Assembly: GCA_963210315.1 (NCBI GenBank)
Contig: OY723241.1
Location: 1,736,001 to 1,800,000, forward strand
Reading direction: 5' to 3'
DNA: 64,000 nucleotides
Source of the DNA: Rhynchopus euleeides
Taxonomy: Eukaryota; Euglenozoa; Diplonemea; Diplonemida; Diplonemidae
The position numbers and the translations under genes are program-made. The notes under the pieces are model-generated. The model was not told where the DNA came from, did no database searches, and worked only from the letters and a program-made list of their open reading frames with translations. This document shows, piece after piece, positions 40,537 through 50,229 of the stretch (positions are counted from its first letter, which is position 1; the number at the start of each line of letters is the position of its first letter).

Positions 40537-41847
40537 CTGCCGCACATCAGCGGAGCACACCGCGCAGGCGTGCACCTGGCATCCCTCAGTGAGGCACTTC
40601 CGGCGTACCTGGCCCTTGTTCCGGCTCTCCTCGCAGACATCACAGGTGAAGCCACCCACCACCTGACAGCGCGGCTGCTTGAGGGTGTCGTAGGAATGGG
40701 TGTGCTCAGGCGGGGGCGCGTCACGGCTGCGGCTGGGTGACACCGCGGACATCACCACGTGCATCAGCTTTGATGCCAGGGAGGGCGCTTGCTGGGAGTT
40801 GCCGTCGTCGTCGTCTGCGGCGTCCGTCCGCTTCCGCTTGGCCTTTTTGCCCGCCTCCTGCTCGCCACCCTCCATCTCCACCGTGTCATCGATGGCAGCC
40901 GTCGTCGTAGGCGCCGTCGCATCAGGGTTCGCAGCGGTGGTTGTCGCACCCAGAGGGGGGAACTCCTTCTCGTCCTTCAGGTCGATGTCGGGGCGTTCGG
41001 GCAGGCGGACGTGCTTGCCCTTCTGCTGACCCTTAGGAGGAGTGTACCGCTGCATCGGAGTCGGCCGGTTGTCCTCCTTCCCTGCGGGCCTGATCCACAG
41101 CGGCGGGTCGCTCAGCCGCTTCACCTGCACAAACTGCGGGGGTGCCGCCGACGCCACGATGCACGTGCGTCCGCCCTTCTGCCTGAAGGACGTGCACAGT
41201 TTCACGTCCCACTCCGCTGCCGTCAGCACACCCATCACGTCCGCCTGGTGCTCGTTGGCCCGAGCCCCAGTCACCACATACCGCTGCATCGGGGGTCCCT
41301 GATCCTGCGGAGCTGCTGCGTCCCCGAGCGCCTGCCGCAGTGTGTCCACCTGGTCCGCCGTCGCCGCACGCACGAACAGCGCGCGCGTGCCATAGGCAAG
41401 GCCCAGTGCCGCACCACCCGCCCGCTTCATCGCGCTCAACGCCTCCCTCCTGGACAGGGTGGGCTGGAGGCGAACAACCGGCAACGTCTCGCCCCCCTTG
41501 TCGAAGGACAGCGTGCGCCAGAAGCACCCGTCCACCCCTGAGGAGGCCAGCAGGGCCTTGACACGGCCCGTCTCCACCCGCACCGACATCTCTTTACGCC
41601 CCGGAAGGGACGTCACCCGCCACATGTGATCGTTGTCCATCTTGGCGGATTTGCCACAGGCCGACACCACCGCACGCCGGCACAGCTTGCGCATCGCCAT
41701 CAACGGGTCGCCGTTGATGAACTCCCACATCTCCCCCGTGGTGTGTTTATGGGCGACCGTAAAGGTCAACACCGTCGTCGCCTTCGGCACCTCCGCCGCC
41801 TGCTGTGCAAATAGTCTGGTGCAGGGAGGGAGGGGGGCGTATTGCAA
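40534..41847 (-). CDS. Retrotransposon ORF1: putative nucleic-acid-binding protein with C-terminal Cys cluster
   Basis: Up to 437 codons. The frame opens right after a TAA at 41856-41854 inside the upstream stub, and the first ATG is only at codon 40 (GEMWEFINGD), so the start is uncertain. Region about 190-235 (MQRYVVTGARANEH ... CIVASAAPP) has an RRM-like beta-alpha-beta rhythm; a second similar stretch lies at about 110-180. Then KEFPPLG, a basic KKAKRKR signal and a C-terminal cluster of eight Cys (CDVCEES ... CAVC) that could bind zinc. LINE ORF1 proteins coat the RNA; that role is inferred from position and the basic/zinc features. Confidence 0.75.
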   Translation of the reverse strand: MQYAPLPPCTRLFAQQAAEVPKATTVLTFTVAHKHTTGEMWEFINGDPLMAMRKLCRRAVVSACGKSAKMDNDHMWRVTSLPGRKEMSVRVETGRVKALLASSGVDGCFWRTLSFDKGGETLPVVRLQPTLSRREALSAMKRAGGAALGLAYGTRALFVRAATADQVDTLRQALGDAAAPQDQGPPMQRYVVTGARANEHQADVMGVLTAAEWDVKLCTSFRQKGGRTCIVASAAPPQFVQVKRLSDPPLWIRPAGKEDNRPTPMQRYTPPKGQQKGKHVRLPERPDIDLKDEKEFPPLGATTTAANPDATAPTTTAAIDDTVEMEGGEQEAGKKAKRKRTDAADDDDGNSQQAPSLASKLMHVVMSAVSPSRSRDAPPPEHTHSYDTLKQPRCQVVGGFTCDVCEESRNKGQVRRKCLTEGCQVHACAVCSADVRQ

Positions 41848-42062
41848 TTTGGGTTAGCGTGCTGGCATCGCAGCCTGGCCCCGAAGGACCATACCGTGAG
41901 GAACCGGGCCCGCTATCCTACTCTTGCTCTACGTGACACCACACGGTTTCGCTCTCCTCCTCGTTGCGCTGTAAAGGAGGGGGGACACACACACACTGGA
42001 AGCCGGAGATTGCGCCTGCTGATACTGAGGCGCAATCTTCGCGACGACGCGTTGAAAAGAGC
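41839..42062 (-). repeat. 5' tandem stub: second copy of the retrotransposon 3' end
   Basis: Direct repeat of 33910-34133, placed immediately upstream of ORF1. The junction is GCAATAC then GCCCCCCTCCC. This is a 5'-truncated element joined head-to-tail to a full one within a single CCGATC duplication. Confidence 0.85.
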
Positions 42063-42513
42063 CGATCACAACAGATCACAACAAATCACAAGGCAAATGT
42101 TGTGATTTGTTGTGATTTTTTGCGATTTGTTGCGGCCAGTTGTGATTTGTTGTGACTAGGTGTGACGTGGTGTGATTTGTTGTGACCAGTTGTGACGACT
42201 TGTGACCCTTTTGTGATGAGTTGTGATGAGGTGTGATCTGTTGTGATCTGTTGTGATCGCGATCCAAAATTTTAAATTTTTGAAATTTTGGATCGCGATC
42301 ACAACAGATCACACCTCATCACAACTCATCACAACTCATCACAAAAGGGTCACAAGTCGTCACAACTGGTCGCAACAAATCACAACTGGCCACAACAAAT
42401 CGCAACAAATCGCAACAAATCACAACAAATCACAACATTTGGCGTTGTGATTTGTTGTGATCGGGTGTGATTCGTTGTGATTTGTTGTTTTTTCCCCCAG
42501 CCTGATTACCCCA
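42062..42513. repeat. Palindromic core and right arm of the TGTGATTTGTTG foldback
   Basis: Arms of ATCACAACA words meet at GATCGCGATCCAAAATTTT / AAAATTTTGGATCGCGATC-type centre (42256-42300). Nearly the whole segment can fold on itself. Confidence 0.8.
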
Positions 42514-43119
42514 GGGGGCAAATTTTGCTGCGACTTCCGGTTTCACCCGGCCGAACTCCAGCATCTATCCAGACCCACGGTGCCAAGCCGTTCGCCCGTG
42601 TCGCGATCATTCGCGGCTTCAGGCTGCCCCCGACGACACGTTTGTATCCTGCACCTTGCCATACTTCGCCTCCACCTTGTATATGACGGAGAGCGCCCTC
42701 CTTCCGCATCGTTGCGACTTCCCTGACAGCGAACTTATCCATGTCAGGGAAGACATGGCGATGATTGCGTTGGCCACCTGGGTGCTGTGCTTGTGGAGCT
42801 CCTTGCTCAACACCGTTGCTAGGAGCCTTCTAATGGATCCCAGTGTCAGCACACTGCCCCCTTTTTTAACAGGGAAGGCCGTGCAAAAATCATGCACAAT
42901 GTTCGTCGCCTCCGCAGCCTCGGGACTCTCTGCGCTCTTCTTCTTCTTAATCGACTTTGCCGCCGGCTTCGCTGCCGGCTTCGTTGTCGTCTTCCCCATT
43001 TTTGTGAATCAGGTCTGCGAGCTGGGATGGGTGGAAACGTCCGTTTCGTTTGGTGTGGCTGTACTTCAGTGACGAGTGCCACATTGCATAGGTATCATGG
43101 GAAAAATGAGTGAAAATAG
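42514..43119 (-). pseudogene. Truncated copy of transposon ORF1
   Basis: Start codon at 42999; MGKTTTKPAAKPAAKSIKKK and ATNIVHDFCTAF match ORF1 of the intact copy closely, but the basic arm is four residues shorter, GKEINKHSPQ reads KELHKHSTQ, and a frameshift near 42768 and further indels break the frame. The similarity fades near 42600 (SLKPRM) and the sequence stops at the foldback at 42513. Confidence 0.85.
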
Positions 43120-43272
43120 GTGAAAAGACTCCCGCTAGGGGGAGTCAGACTCCCCCTAGCGGGAGTATAGACTCCCGCTAGCGGGAGTCTATACTCCCGC
43201 TAGCGGGAGTTGGACTCCCCCTAGTTGAGACTCCCGAAAAGGGTTACCCTACCCCCGCTGGAGTCCACCGTG
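43120..43272 (-). repeat. Terminal and subterminal palindromes of the composite CACGG element
   Basis: Five ACTCCCGCTAGCGGGAGT-type words then CTACCCCCGCTGGAGTCC and ACCGTG. Same order as the left end of the intact copy at 19446, inverted. Confidence 0.8.
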
Positions 43273-43466
43273 TACCGATTTCAAGGATCCTCCTATGGAG
43301 GATTCTTCATATTCCTGGATTTCCCGAATTTCCTGGATTTCCCCCGGCCCCTTAGGCGATTTCAGGGCGGACAGGGCGGACATGCCCGGACCCGGAAATC
43401 CGGGTGTCCGGATGTCCGGGTCCAATTTTGACCCCCCCCCCCCCTAGGGGGGGTCATAAGCCCGTA
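43273..43466. repeat. Fragment of the foldback family (GGACATCCGGACA module)
   Basis: Begins with the foldback terminus CCGATTTCAAGGATCCTCC, then the inverse of 30015-30145 (ATTCCTGGATTTCCC..., GGGCGGACATGCCCGG). Ends at the target TA of the next CACGG element. Confidence 0.65.
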
Positions 43467-44423
43467 CACGGTGGGATCTTGTAAATTTTACATGTATAAC
43501 TACAAGTATATACATGTATTATACATGTATAATACTTGCATGTCAACTATTATACATGTATAATACATGTATATGCCTGAAATATACATGTAAAATACAT
43601 GTATATCAAGTAAAAATACAAGTATAATACTTGCATGTCAACTATTATACATGTATTTTTACTTGATATACATGTATTTTACATGTATATTTCAGGCATT
43701 TACATGTATTTTACATGTATAATACTTGCATGACAAGTAAAATACTTGCATGCAAGTAAAATACATGTATTTTACTTGCATGCAAGTATTTTACATGTAT
43801 AATACTTGCATGACAAGTATTATACATGTAAAATACATGTAAATGCCTGAAATATACATGTAAAATACATGTATATCAAGTAAAAATACATGTATAATAG
43901 TTGACATGCAAGTATTATACATGTATTTTTACTTGATATACATGTATTTTACATGTATATTTCAGGCATATACATGTATTATACATGTATACCGTATACG
44001 TAAATATTATGGAACGTAAATATTATGGAACGGGCCCATTTTTGCCCGGTCCGTTCCATAATATTTACGTTCCAAAATATTTACAGGGCCAGTTGGGGAC
44101 TCGGTGGTGAGGATGGTTTGCCTCAGGAATCGCACGAAAAGTGCACGAGTAGGTCCCGTCAGGGACTCTGTATGCCGTCCGATCACCTGGTCCAAGTCCC
44201 CGAGTCGCAGAAAGCCCTGTAAATATTATGGAACGAAAAAAATCTGGAACGCCAACCCACCAGCGTTCCATAATATTTACGTTCCATAATAATTACGTTC
44301 CATAATATTTACGTTCCAAAATATTTACGTATACGGTAATAGTTGACATGCAAGTATTATACATGTATAATACATGTATTATACTTGTAGTTATACATGT
44401 AAAATTTACAAGATCCCACCGTG
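43467..44423. mobile_element. CACGG palindromic non-autonomous element A
   Basis: CACGGTGGGATCTTGTAAAT at the left and its inverse at the right, flanked by TA (43465-43466, 44424-44425). Apart from a nested insertion the element is made almost only of TACATGTA, CTTGCATG(CAAG), TACTTGTA words, arranged as one long palindrome. It has no coding capacity. Confidence 0.85.
43992..44336. mobile_element. Nested 345-bp TIR element, CCGTATACG ends, TA duplication
   Basis: CCGTATACGTAAATATT and AATATTTACGTATACGG ends flanked by TA. Inside, AATATTATGGAACG / CGTTCCATAATATT words repeat several times. The central 170 bp (44085-44215) is unique, without a gene. Confidence 0.8.
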
Positions 44424-44437
44424 TACAAAACCACATT

Positions 44438-45694
44438 TTTCAACATACCATCAGAACCGCCCTAATACCTGATCTGACCCGAAAATCCGACCCATACCCC
44501 CCCGGAAACCGTCTGGAGCCCACTTGTGACACCTGATGCGCACTTTTGTGATGATTTTTTGGGGTCCTAAAAAATGTACCTCAGTTTCGTACCTTGCCTT
44601 TGTACCTGAACCACTCCCGACCGCAGTATTTCGTTCTTTGCAAGGAAAGGGTATCACTACGCTCACCCAGCACGCCGAGCAACACATGCCGTGTGCCTAG
44701 GGCCTCGCAGAGGTGTCAGATGCTGCTGCAGAGGGGTACCTTGCTCGAAAGACGCTCGCCAAACGGGAGATGTGCGGGGTCCCGGCAGAGAGCGTTGTGG
44801 CAGACCTGCGTCAGAAGAAAACGGCACACGACATCCGTGAGGCGACATTATTTCGGGCGCTCCGTCGGGCTGGGTACATAGGAGAGCGAGTGGGACGTGG
44901 TGACGACAGATATATGCAGTGGTGCATCAACTGCACGCACGTGCGAAAAGCGGCGTTCCTTGCTGGCCAAGAAAGATGTCACCTGCACTCCTACTCCTCC
45001 CACTCCTCCTGCTCCTACCCCTACACCAACTGATGTGGGCAGTGAGTGATGGCAGCTCCAGAGCAGCAGATGATCTAGGAAGCGATGAGCGGGTCAGCCG
45101 GGCAGACTACCCCAGTCCGTACCGGAAGTACGAAGCGTTGCGGGCCCGCCACCACCGCCTCCAGGAGAGGACCCGAGGATTAAGAGTAGGGTTGTACAAC
45201 GCCAGGGGAGAGTATTCCCCTGGCGTTGAGACATCCCTGACGATCTTGCGGTCGCACTGTGGGGGTTGAGTCGGCAGGCAGATGCCTATCCAATGACTTT
45301 GTTGAGTCCTCACATGGTACACTCTCATACGTGCTGTTGAGACTGCGTGGTGTACTACACCCAGAAGGTGGCTGAACTCATTCAGCTGGCGCAACAACAC
45401 AACATTCCCACCAATCAGGTACAAGAAAGACCTTGCCGAGGCACTGGGGAGGCAACATCGTGCCACCTGAGCCGGAACCACCGCAGAAAAGGCAAAGAAC
45501 GAAATATTGCGGTCGGGAGTGGTTCAGGTACAAAGGCAAGGTACGAAACTGAGGTACATTTTTTAGGACCCCAAAAAATCATCACAAAAGTGCGCATCAG
45601 GTGTCACAAGTGGGCTCCAGACGGTTTCCGGGGGGGTATGGGTCGGATTTTCGGGTCAGATCAGGTATTAGGGCGGTTCTGATGGTATGTTGAA
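44438..45694. mobile_element. TIR element with 200-bp inverted arms
   Basis: Arms 44438-44641 and 45492-45694 are near-perfect inverted repeats starting TTTCAACATACCATCAG. The 850-bp interior has short ORFs (44713-45033 and 44919-45269, plus). The first contains RQKKTAHDIREATLFRALRR, which resembles a transposase helix-turn-helix only loosely. No clear target duplication. Confidence 0.7.
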
Positions 45695-47570
45695 ATTTTT
45701 GGTATTGGGGGTCTTCGCTCCATCCGCCAAAAAAAACCAAAAAAAACCGGAAAAACCCCGTGAAAAAGTCGGAAAAAAAGAGTGTGGGGAGTTGGGTCCA
45801 GTTTAGCAAAGTGAGCTTATTTTTCGAAATTTGAAAAATTGGGGACACCAAAAGTCCCCAGAAAAATCTTCGACTTGGCCCGCAGAGCGATTTTTTTTGG
45901 TGAAAAACGATTTCAACAGTTGTCCAACAGTTGCTGTACAAGACGGCACACCGTTCTCTGCGCATGGGCTGCTGCACGTGAATCATTTGGATGTCCGAGG
46001 GGCTATCGGAACGAGGAGGGCCACGAGCCTGAACTACCCGCCAGCAGTGATCCCGTGCCAGGGCTGGCAGGGGGCCGCGGCCCCACCTCCCTTTTTCTGT
46101 AATTCTTTGGGAGGGTGGGCCGCCAGGGGTGGCATGGCCCTACCCTCGGCCCTACCTCCCGGGTCAGATTTTGGGGCTTTTGGGTTCGGCCTTGTGGCCG
46201 AGTTTTCATGCACCGCAGCGTATGAAAACCCAACGGCATGCTGGGGGCTTGATGGTGTTCATCGAAGCGCCCCTCATCATGTCCCAAGCGAAGGACCATC
46301 TCCGCCTGGAATGTGCAACAGCACCAACCGGTGTGGGGACTCGCCTTCGAAGACTTTCAGGATGTTCACTACCGTGGGCTCCGGCGGCTGGGGGGCTCCG
46401 CCCCCCAGACCCCCTGTAGGCTGTCTCGCGACCAAGTCCTTGCGTGTATGGGATTGATCATCGCACACCATCCACAAAGCGATGCAAGCCATGAGATTTG
46501 CTGCCGTTCCTGAACACTAGCTGGCAAAGTTTCTCGGGATTGCAGTTTTGCAAGTACTCAAAGGCAATCCAAGATCCCCTGGATTCCTGATTTTTGATCC
46601 AGCAGGCGACGACCAAAGGCAGCAACATCCGGTGCCTCTCGAATTGGGGGAAAATGTTCTGTGGTCGTGTATTCGATCCTGTTTGCATCATACCACGGGA
46701 AGTCGGGGCGGGGTTGGGCTGCACCTTTTTTCTCGCGAGCTCGGCCCACCCTGTGCCCTACCTCTTTTTTGGTTTGCCCGACCCCCAGCGAGATCACTGG
46801 CAGCCAGACCTTGTTGAACATAAACAGCAGACAAGAGAGCAGAATGGAGTGCGGGGCAGCTGCCGTGTTCCCATAAAAACATCGCACCTCGGGCGCTGCC
46901 TGCACGAAAGGGACGGGTAACCTGCAGGTCACCCACAGCAGCCTACTGCCTACGTTTTATACAAGATCGGCGCCGACGACACGAAAGACTGTTCGATCTG
47001 CGGCGCAACAAGAAGCTCCGGTGGGAACAGAACTGAGCGGCAACAGGATGCAATGCAGGCCCACCTCCGTTGCCCTGCGGCAAGAGCAGTCACATCGATT
47101 TCGTTGACAGGGCCTGCTCACTGGTGTGTGACCACAGCAGATGGTGAGCTGCCCCACGGCAGAACACCTGGGACGGGGGATGGCTGCGACTGGGCATTAC
47201 CAAACTCGTCATGATGTAGGACTGCGGACAATTGGTCACCGAGAGCAAGTATGGCTCCCGCTCAGCTCTCACTGAAGCTGAACCAGATGCAAGTGGTGGG
47301 GGGAGGAGGGGATCCCAGGGGAGGACACACCGGTCGGCAACCCACGAGGACTGGCCCGTCCCAGGCAACAGAAGAACAAAGCAGGAACACCGACGCACCT
47401 AAACGTCATACTGAAGTGTGGGAGGAGGAGGCGAGCACAAAAGGGCGTCGGCTACCGCACGCCCTTTGAGCGCAGCCGACGACGACCGAACCGGCCCCCG
47501 GCCGGGAGGTGCGTGTGGCGTGGGGGGCGAAGCCCCCCACGCAAGGGGGGTCCGGGGGGCGAAGCCCCCC
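45695..47570. other. No supported gene; dispersed hairpin repeat inside
   Basis: A/T homopolymer-rich at the start, then GC-rich. ORFs up to 208 codons (45831-46457) cross the dispersed hairpin repeat and are not convincing. The unit GCGGGTCGTAGG-type CGAAGCCCCC hairpins appear from 47521. Confidence 0.45.
46364..46415 (+). repeat. Dispersed hairpin repeat, copy 2
   Basis: GTTCACTACCGTGGGCTCCG, hairpin GGGGGGCTCCGCCCCCC, then AGACCCCCT. Confidence 0.8.
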
Positions 47571-48349
47571 GGAAAAAAATTTGGGGTTTTTTGGCCTATT
47601 TTTGGCCATTTTCCGCTGCATTTGTTTGATTTTGGGTCGGGAAAGGTATGGCCAGGAAGTGGGAAAAATTGGGGAAAAAGTCGGAAATTTTCAGGTTTGC
47701 CCATATAAACCATGGGTCACAGATTCCGATTTTTGGGTCAGACTCCAAGTTTGACACAAGGGAAAATAGGCAAAAATTTTCACCTATTTTTGGTCACCTA
47801 AGGGGGGGGGCTTCGCTCCGGGTCACTGACCCAAGCTGACCCAGATTGACCCGGAGCGAAGCCCCCCATTTTCCTAAGGTGAAAAACCCCAGGGTGACCC
47901 AAATTGACCCAAGTTGACCCAAATTGACCCGGAGCGAAGACCCCCATGTTCGTTCCCATAGGAAAAAATTTGGGGTTTTTTGGCCTATTTTTGGCCATTT
48001 TCCGCTGCATTTGTTTGATTTTGGGTCGGGAAAGGTATGGCCAGGAAGTGGGAAAAATTGGGGAAAAAGTCGGAAATTTTCAGGTTTGCCCATATAAACC
48101 ATGGGTCACAGATTCCGATTTTTGGGTCAGACTCCAAGTTTGACACAAGGGAAAATAGGCAAAAATTTTCACCTATTTTTGGTCACCTAAGGGGGGGGGC
48201 TTCGCTCCGGGTCACTGACCCAAGCTGACCCAGATTGACCCGGAGCGAAGCCCCCCATTTTCCTAAGGTGAAAAACCCCAGGGTGACCCAAATTGACCCA
48301 AGTTGACCCAAATTGACCCGGAGCGAAGACCCCCATTTGTACGTTTTTA
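47571..48349. repeat. Tandem duplication, two units of about 390 bp
   Basis: Unit 1 starts GGAAAAAAATTTGGGGTTTT at 47571, unit 2 at 47961. Each has a CATATAAACCATGGGTCACA segment and TGACCCAAATTGACCC repeats, with GGCTTCGCTCCGGGTC hairpins. Units differ at very few bases. Confidence 0.85.
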
Positions 48350-49258
48350 GGGGGGCTTATGACCCCCCCTACCCCCCCCCCCCCCCCCCCGGACATTCGG
48401 ACATGTCCGGACCCGGAAATTCGGGAAATCCAATTTTGACCCCCCCCCGGACATGTCCGGCCAGGACCTCAATAGTTTGATTTTTGGTCCAGAAAATAGT
48501 TTGAAATTTTTTGAAATCTGGGTGCCCAAATTTTTTGCTCCTAAGACCGGCGATTTGTAGGGGGACCCTTTCGAATTTTTTTTTGGAGAAGGGTAAATTG
48601 AACGTTTTTGGCCAAATGAAGCCACTGCGACCATTCCCGGGCCTCGGAAATCAGATTTTGGCCCCTCAAATGCGGTGCCGGTCCGGACAAAAACCGAAAA
48701 AATCGTGAAAAATGGCCCATTTTCCCCAGCCAAAAATGGGCCAAAAATGCCCCCCGGACACCCCCAGAGACATGTCCTAATCCGGGGTGCCAGTCGGGGG
48801 GACCTTTCGAATTTTTTTTCGAGGAGAGGTCAATTGAACGTTTTTGGACATCTGAGGCCACTGCGACCATTCCCAGGCCTCGGAAATGAGATTTTTGGCC
48901 CTCAAATGGGGTACCGGTCCCCACGAAATTCCGAAAAATTCATGAAAATCGAAAGGTCCCACGCACCAAATTCTGCCCAAAAATCGTCAAAAATGGACAT
49001 GTCATATGCAGCAATGGGGCACCAATCACTCCCCAAATTTTGCCCCCACCCAAGAGGCACGGAAATCGTTCAAATCGGACCAAGTCCGAAAATTCGGCAC
49101 TTTCTTGGGTACAAATTGCGGTCCGAAATTTTCCGATTTTTTGAAAAAAGGCGAATTCTGTAAGGGGGACCTTTTCGAATTTTTTTTTCGGGCACTTTTT
49201 CCACAAGGAAATGTCCGCCCTGTCCGCTACTGTCCACTACCGATTTCAAGGATCCTCC
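48350..49258. repeat. Third copy of the foldback arm
   Basis: Same orientation and order as 31257-32239 plus the outer GGACATGTCC module, ending CCGATTTCAAGGATCCTCC. It lacks the 31690-32050 middle part (CATGTTCCTGGCCCTTG region), so the arms exist in longer and shorter forms. A 22-base C-run lies at about 48369-48390. Confidence 0.75.
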
Positions 49259-49418
49259 TATATTTAATATTATGCGGGGGGGGGGGGGGGTTTAGTTACG
49301 CACGGTGGGATCTTGTAAATTTTACATGTATAACTACAAGTATATACATGTATTATACATGTATAATACTTGCATGTCAACTATTATACATGTATAATAC
49401 ATGTATATGCCTGAAATA

Positions 49419-50229
49419 CCGTAAACGGAAATATTGTGGACCGTAATAAAGGTGAACCGTACTATAGGTGGGCCGTAAAAAAGATGGAACAAATGGGATT
49501 TTTCCGGAACTTGGAACATTTTTACGGTCCACCTATTTTACGGTTGGGATAGTGGACTTAGCGAATTTTTTTACGAATTCCTTCGCGACGAAGTCGCGAA
49601 GGAACCAAGGAAATCGCACGACTGAAGCTGCAGGATTAACACCACAGGGACTCAACACAGAGGTGTGCGCTCACTATCGTCCGGGAACTGTTCTCCCACA
49701 GTTACTGCAGGGTGTACTACACTAAAGGAGTACGATTTCCCTGAATTTTCCGGGCACTGATTCACGAATTTACATCTGGAGGGAGCCCGGTGGTCTCAGC
49801 TTCTGTCTGCGCGCCCTGCCGTACTGTGGCTGCTTTTATGGGCTCGTGCAGCAGGTTCTACTTTTACTTCTACCAGAACGCTCCTTGCATGGTGCTACAC
49901 TTCTCGAGGTGTGGTGGTGGGTGAGTCTCGAGGTGAGTGGTGGTGATCGTGCCCTTTCCACACGCAGGGAGGACTTGCTTCTCTTGCTGGTGTTGGTTGC
50001 GGTGGTGGAGGGAGGGTCCAAAGCTGGGAGGTCGGGAGGCCTACGTGTGGGTGTCTGCGGCGTGGAGGCCGCAGTCCGCGCCCCGCAACCCACCAGCCCG
50101 CGGGCGAAAATTGCATTGTCTTTTCCATATTCAGTCCCAATAAATGGTGGACCGTAAAAAAGATGGAACGTTTGGCCTTTTTTTGGGAACTTGGAACATT
50201 TTTACGGTCCACCCTTTTTCCGTTTACGG
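49419..50229. mobile_element. Nested 811-bp TIR element, CCGTAAACGG ends, TA duplication
   Basis: CCGTAAACGGAAA and TTCCGTTTACGG ends flanked by TA. Both ends carry GGACCGTAAAAAAGATGGAAC-type and TTGGAACATTTTTACGGTCC motifs. The interior has two parts: 49560-49740, related to the flank at 50838-51040, and 49750-50130, unrecognised. Confidence 0.8.
49560..49740 (+). repeat. Segment paralogous to 50838-51040
   Basis: Shared blocks in order: CGAAGTCGCGAAG, GGAAATCG(C/T)ACGACTGAAGC, GGATTA(A/G)CACC, CTCAACACAG, GTGTGCGCTCA, GAACTGTTCTCCCACAGTT, CAGGGTGT and GAGTACGATTT. One copy is cargo inside the nested element, the other lies just outside the whole element. Confidence 0.75.

Larger units (their letters stand above)
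33910..42061 (-). mobile_element. APE-type non-LTR retrotransposon preceded by a 224-bp tandem stub of itself
   Basis: Flanked by CCGATC at 33904-33909 and 42062-42067. On the minus strand: a 224-bp 3'-end stub (42062-41839), then a full element with ORF1 (41847-40534) and ORF2 (ending 34000) and a short 3' region ending GCAATAC at 33910. No poly(A) tail. APE endonuclease plus RT place it among APE-clade LINEs; the clade cannot be named by eye. Confidence 0.85.
33855..42513. mobile_element. TGTGATTTGTTG foldback element, split by a retrotransposon
   Basis: Terminal inverted repeats TGGGGTAATCAGGCTGGGG and CCCCCAGCCTGATTACCCCA, flanked by G-runs (GGGGG both sides). Without the insertion at 33910-42061 the element is about 510 bp and almost wholly a palindrome of ATCACAACA / TGTTGTGAT words with a centre near 42277. 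It interrupts the truncated ORF1 copy of the composite CACGG element. Confidence 0.75.
32240..43272 (-). mobile_element. Composite CACGG element (two degenerate copies around nested insertions)
   Basis: Outer ends are CACGGTGGACTCCAGCGG at 32240 and its inverse ending 43272. TA flanks both sides (32238-32239, 43273-43274), and joining the flanks restores the foldback arm GTCCACTACCGATTTC. Inside, on the minus strand, come the left terminus and ORF1 start of one copy (43272 to about 42514), the nested foldback with retrotransposon, then a second left terminus (ending 33805) and the ORF2 3' half of a second copy to 32240. Confidence 0.75.
28703..43293. mobile_element. Large foldback element, split by a composite CACGG insertion
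   Basis: The left end reads GGAGGATCCTTGAAATCGG at 28703. The left arm (28703 to about 29870) recurs inverted at 31257-32239, and the terminal CCGATTTCAAGGATCCTCC of the right arm resumes at 43275-43293 after the insertion at 32240-43272. The arms hold two versions of an ATTCGAAA(G)GTCCCCC module. The loop (30345-30990) has no recognised gene. No transposase is seen, so it would need help from elsewhere. Another copy of the right arm lies at 48400-49258. Confidence 0.7.

Noticed and set aside
33910..42062. LTR retrotransposon with 224-bp LTRs
   Set aside because: The repeats lack TG...CA ends, the 3' copy overlaps the ORF2 coding end, and the proteins are APE endonuclease plus LINE-type RT, with no integrase or protease.
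44713..45269. Transposase gene inside the 44438-45694 TIR element
   Set aside because: The helix-turn-helix resemblance is weak and the frames are short; described only as unrecognised interior ORFs.
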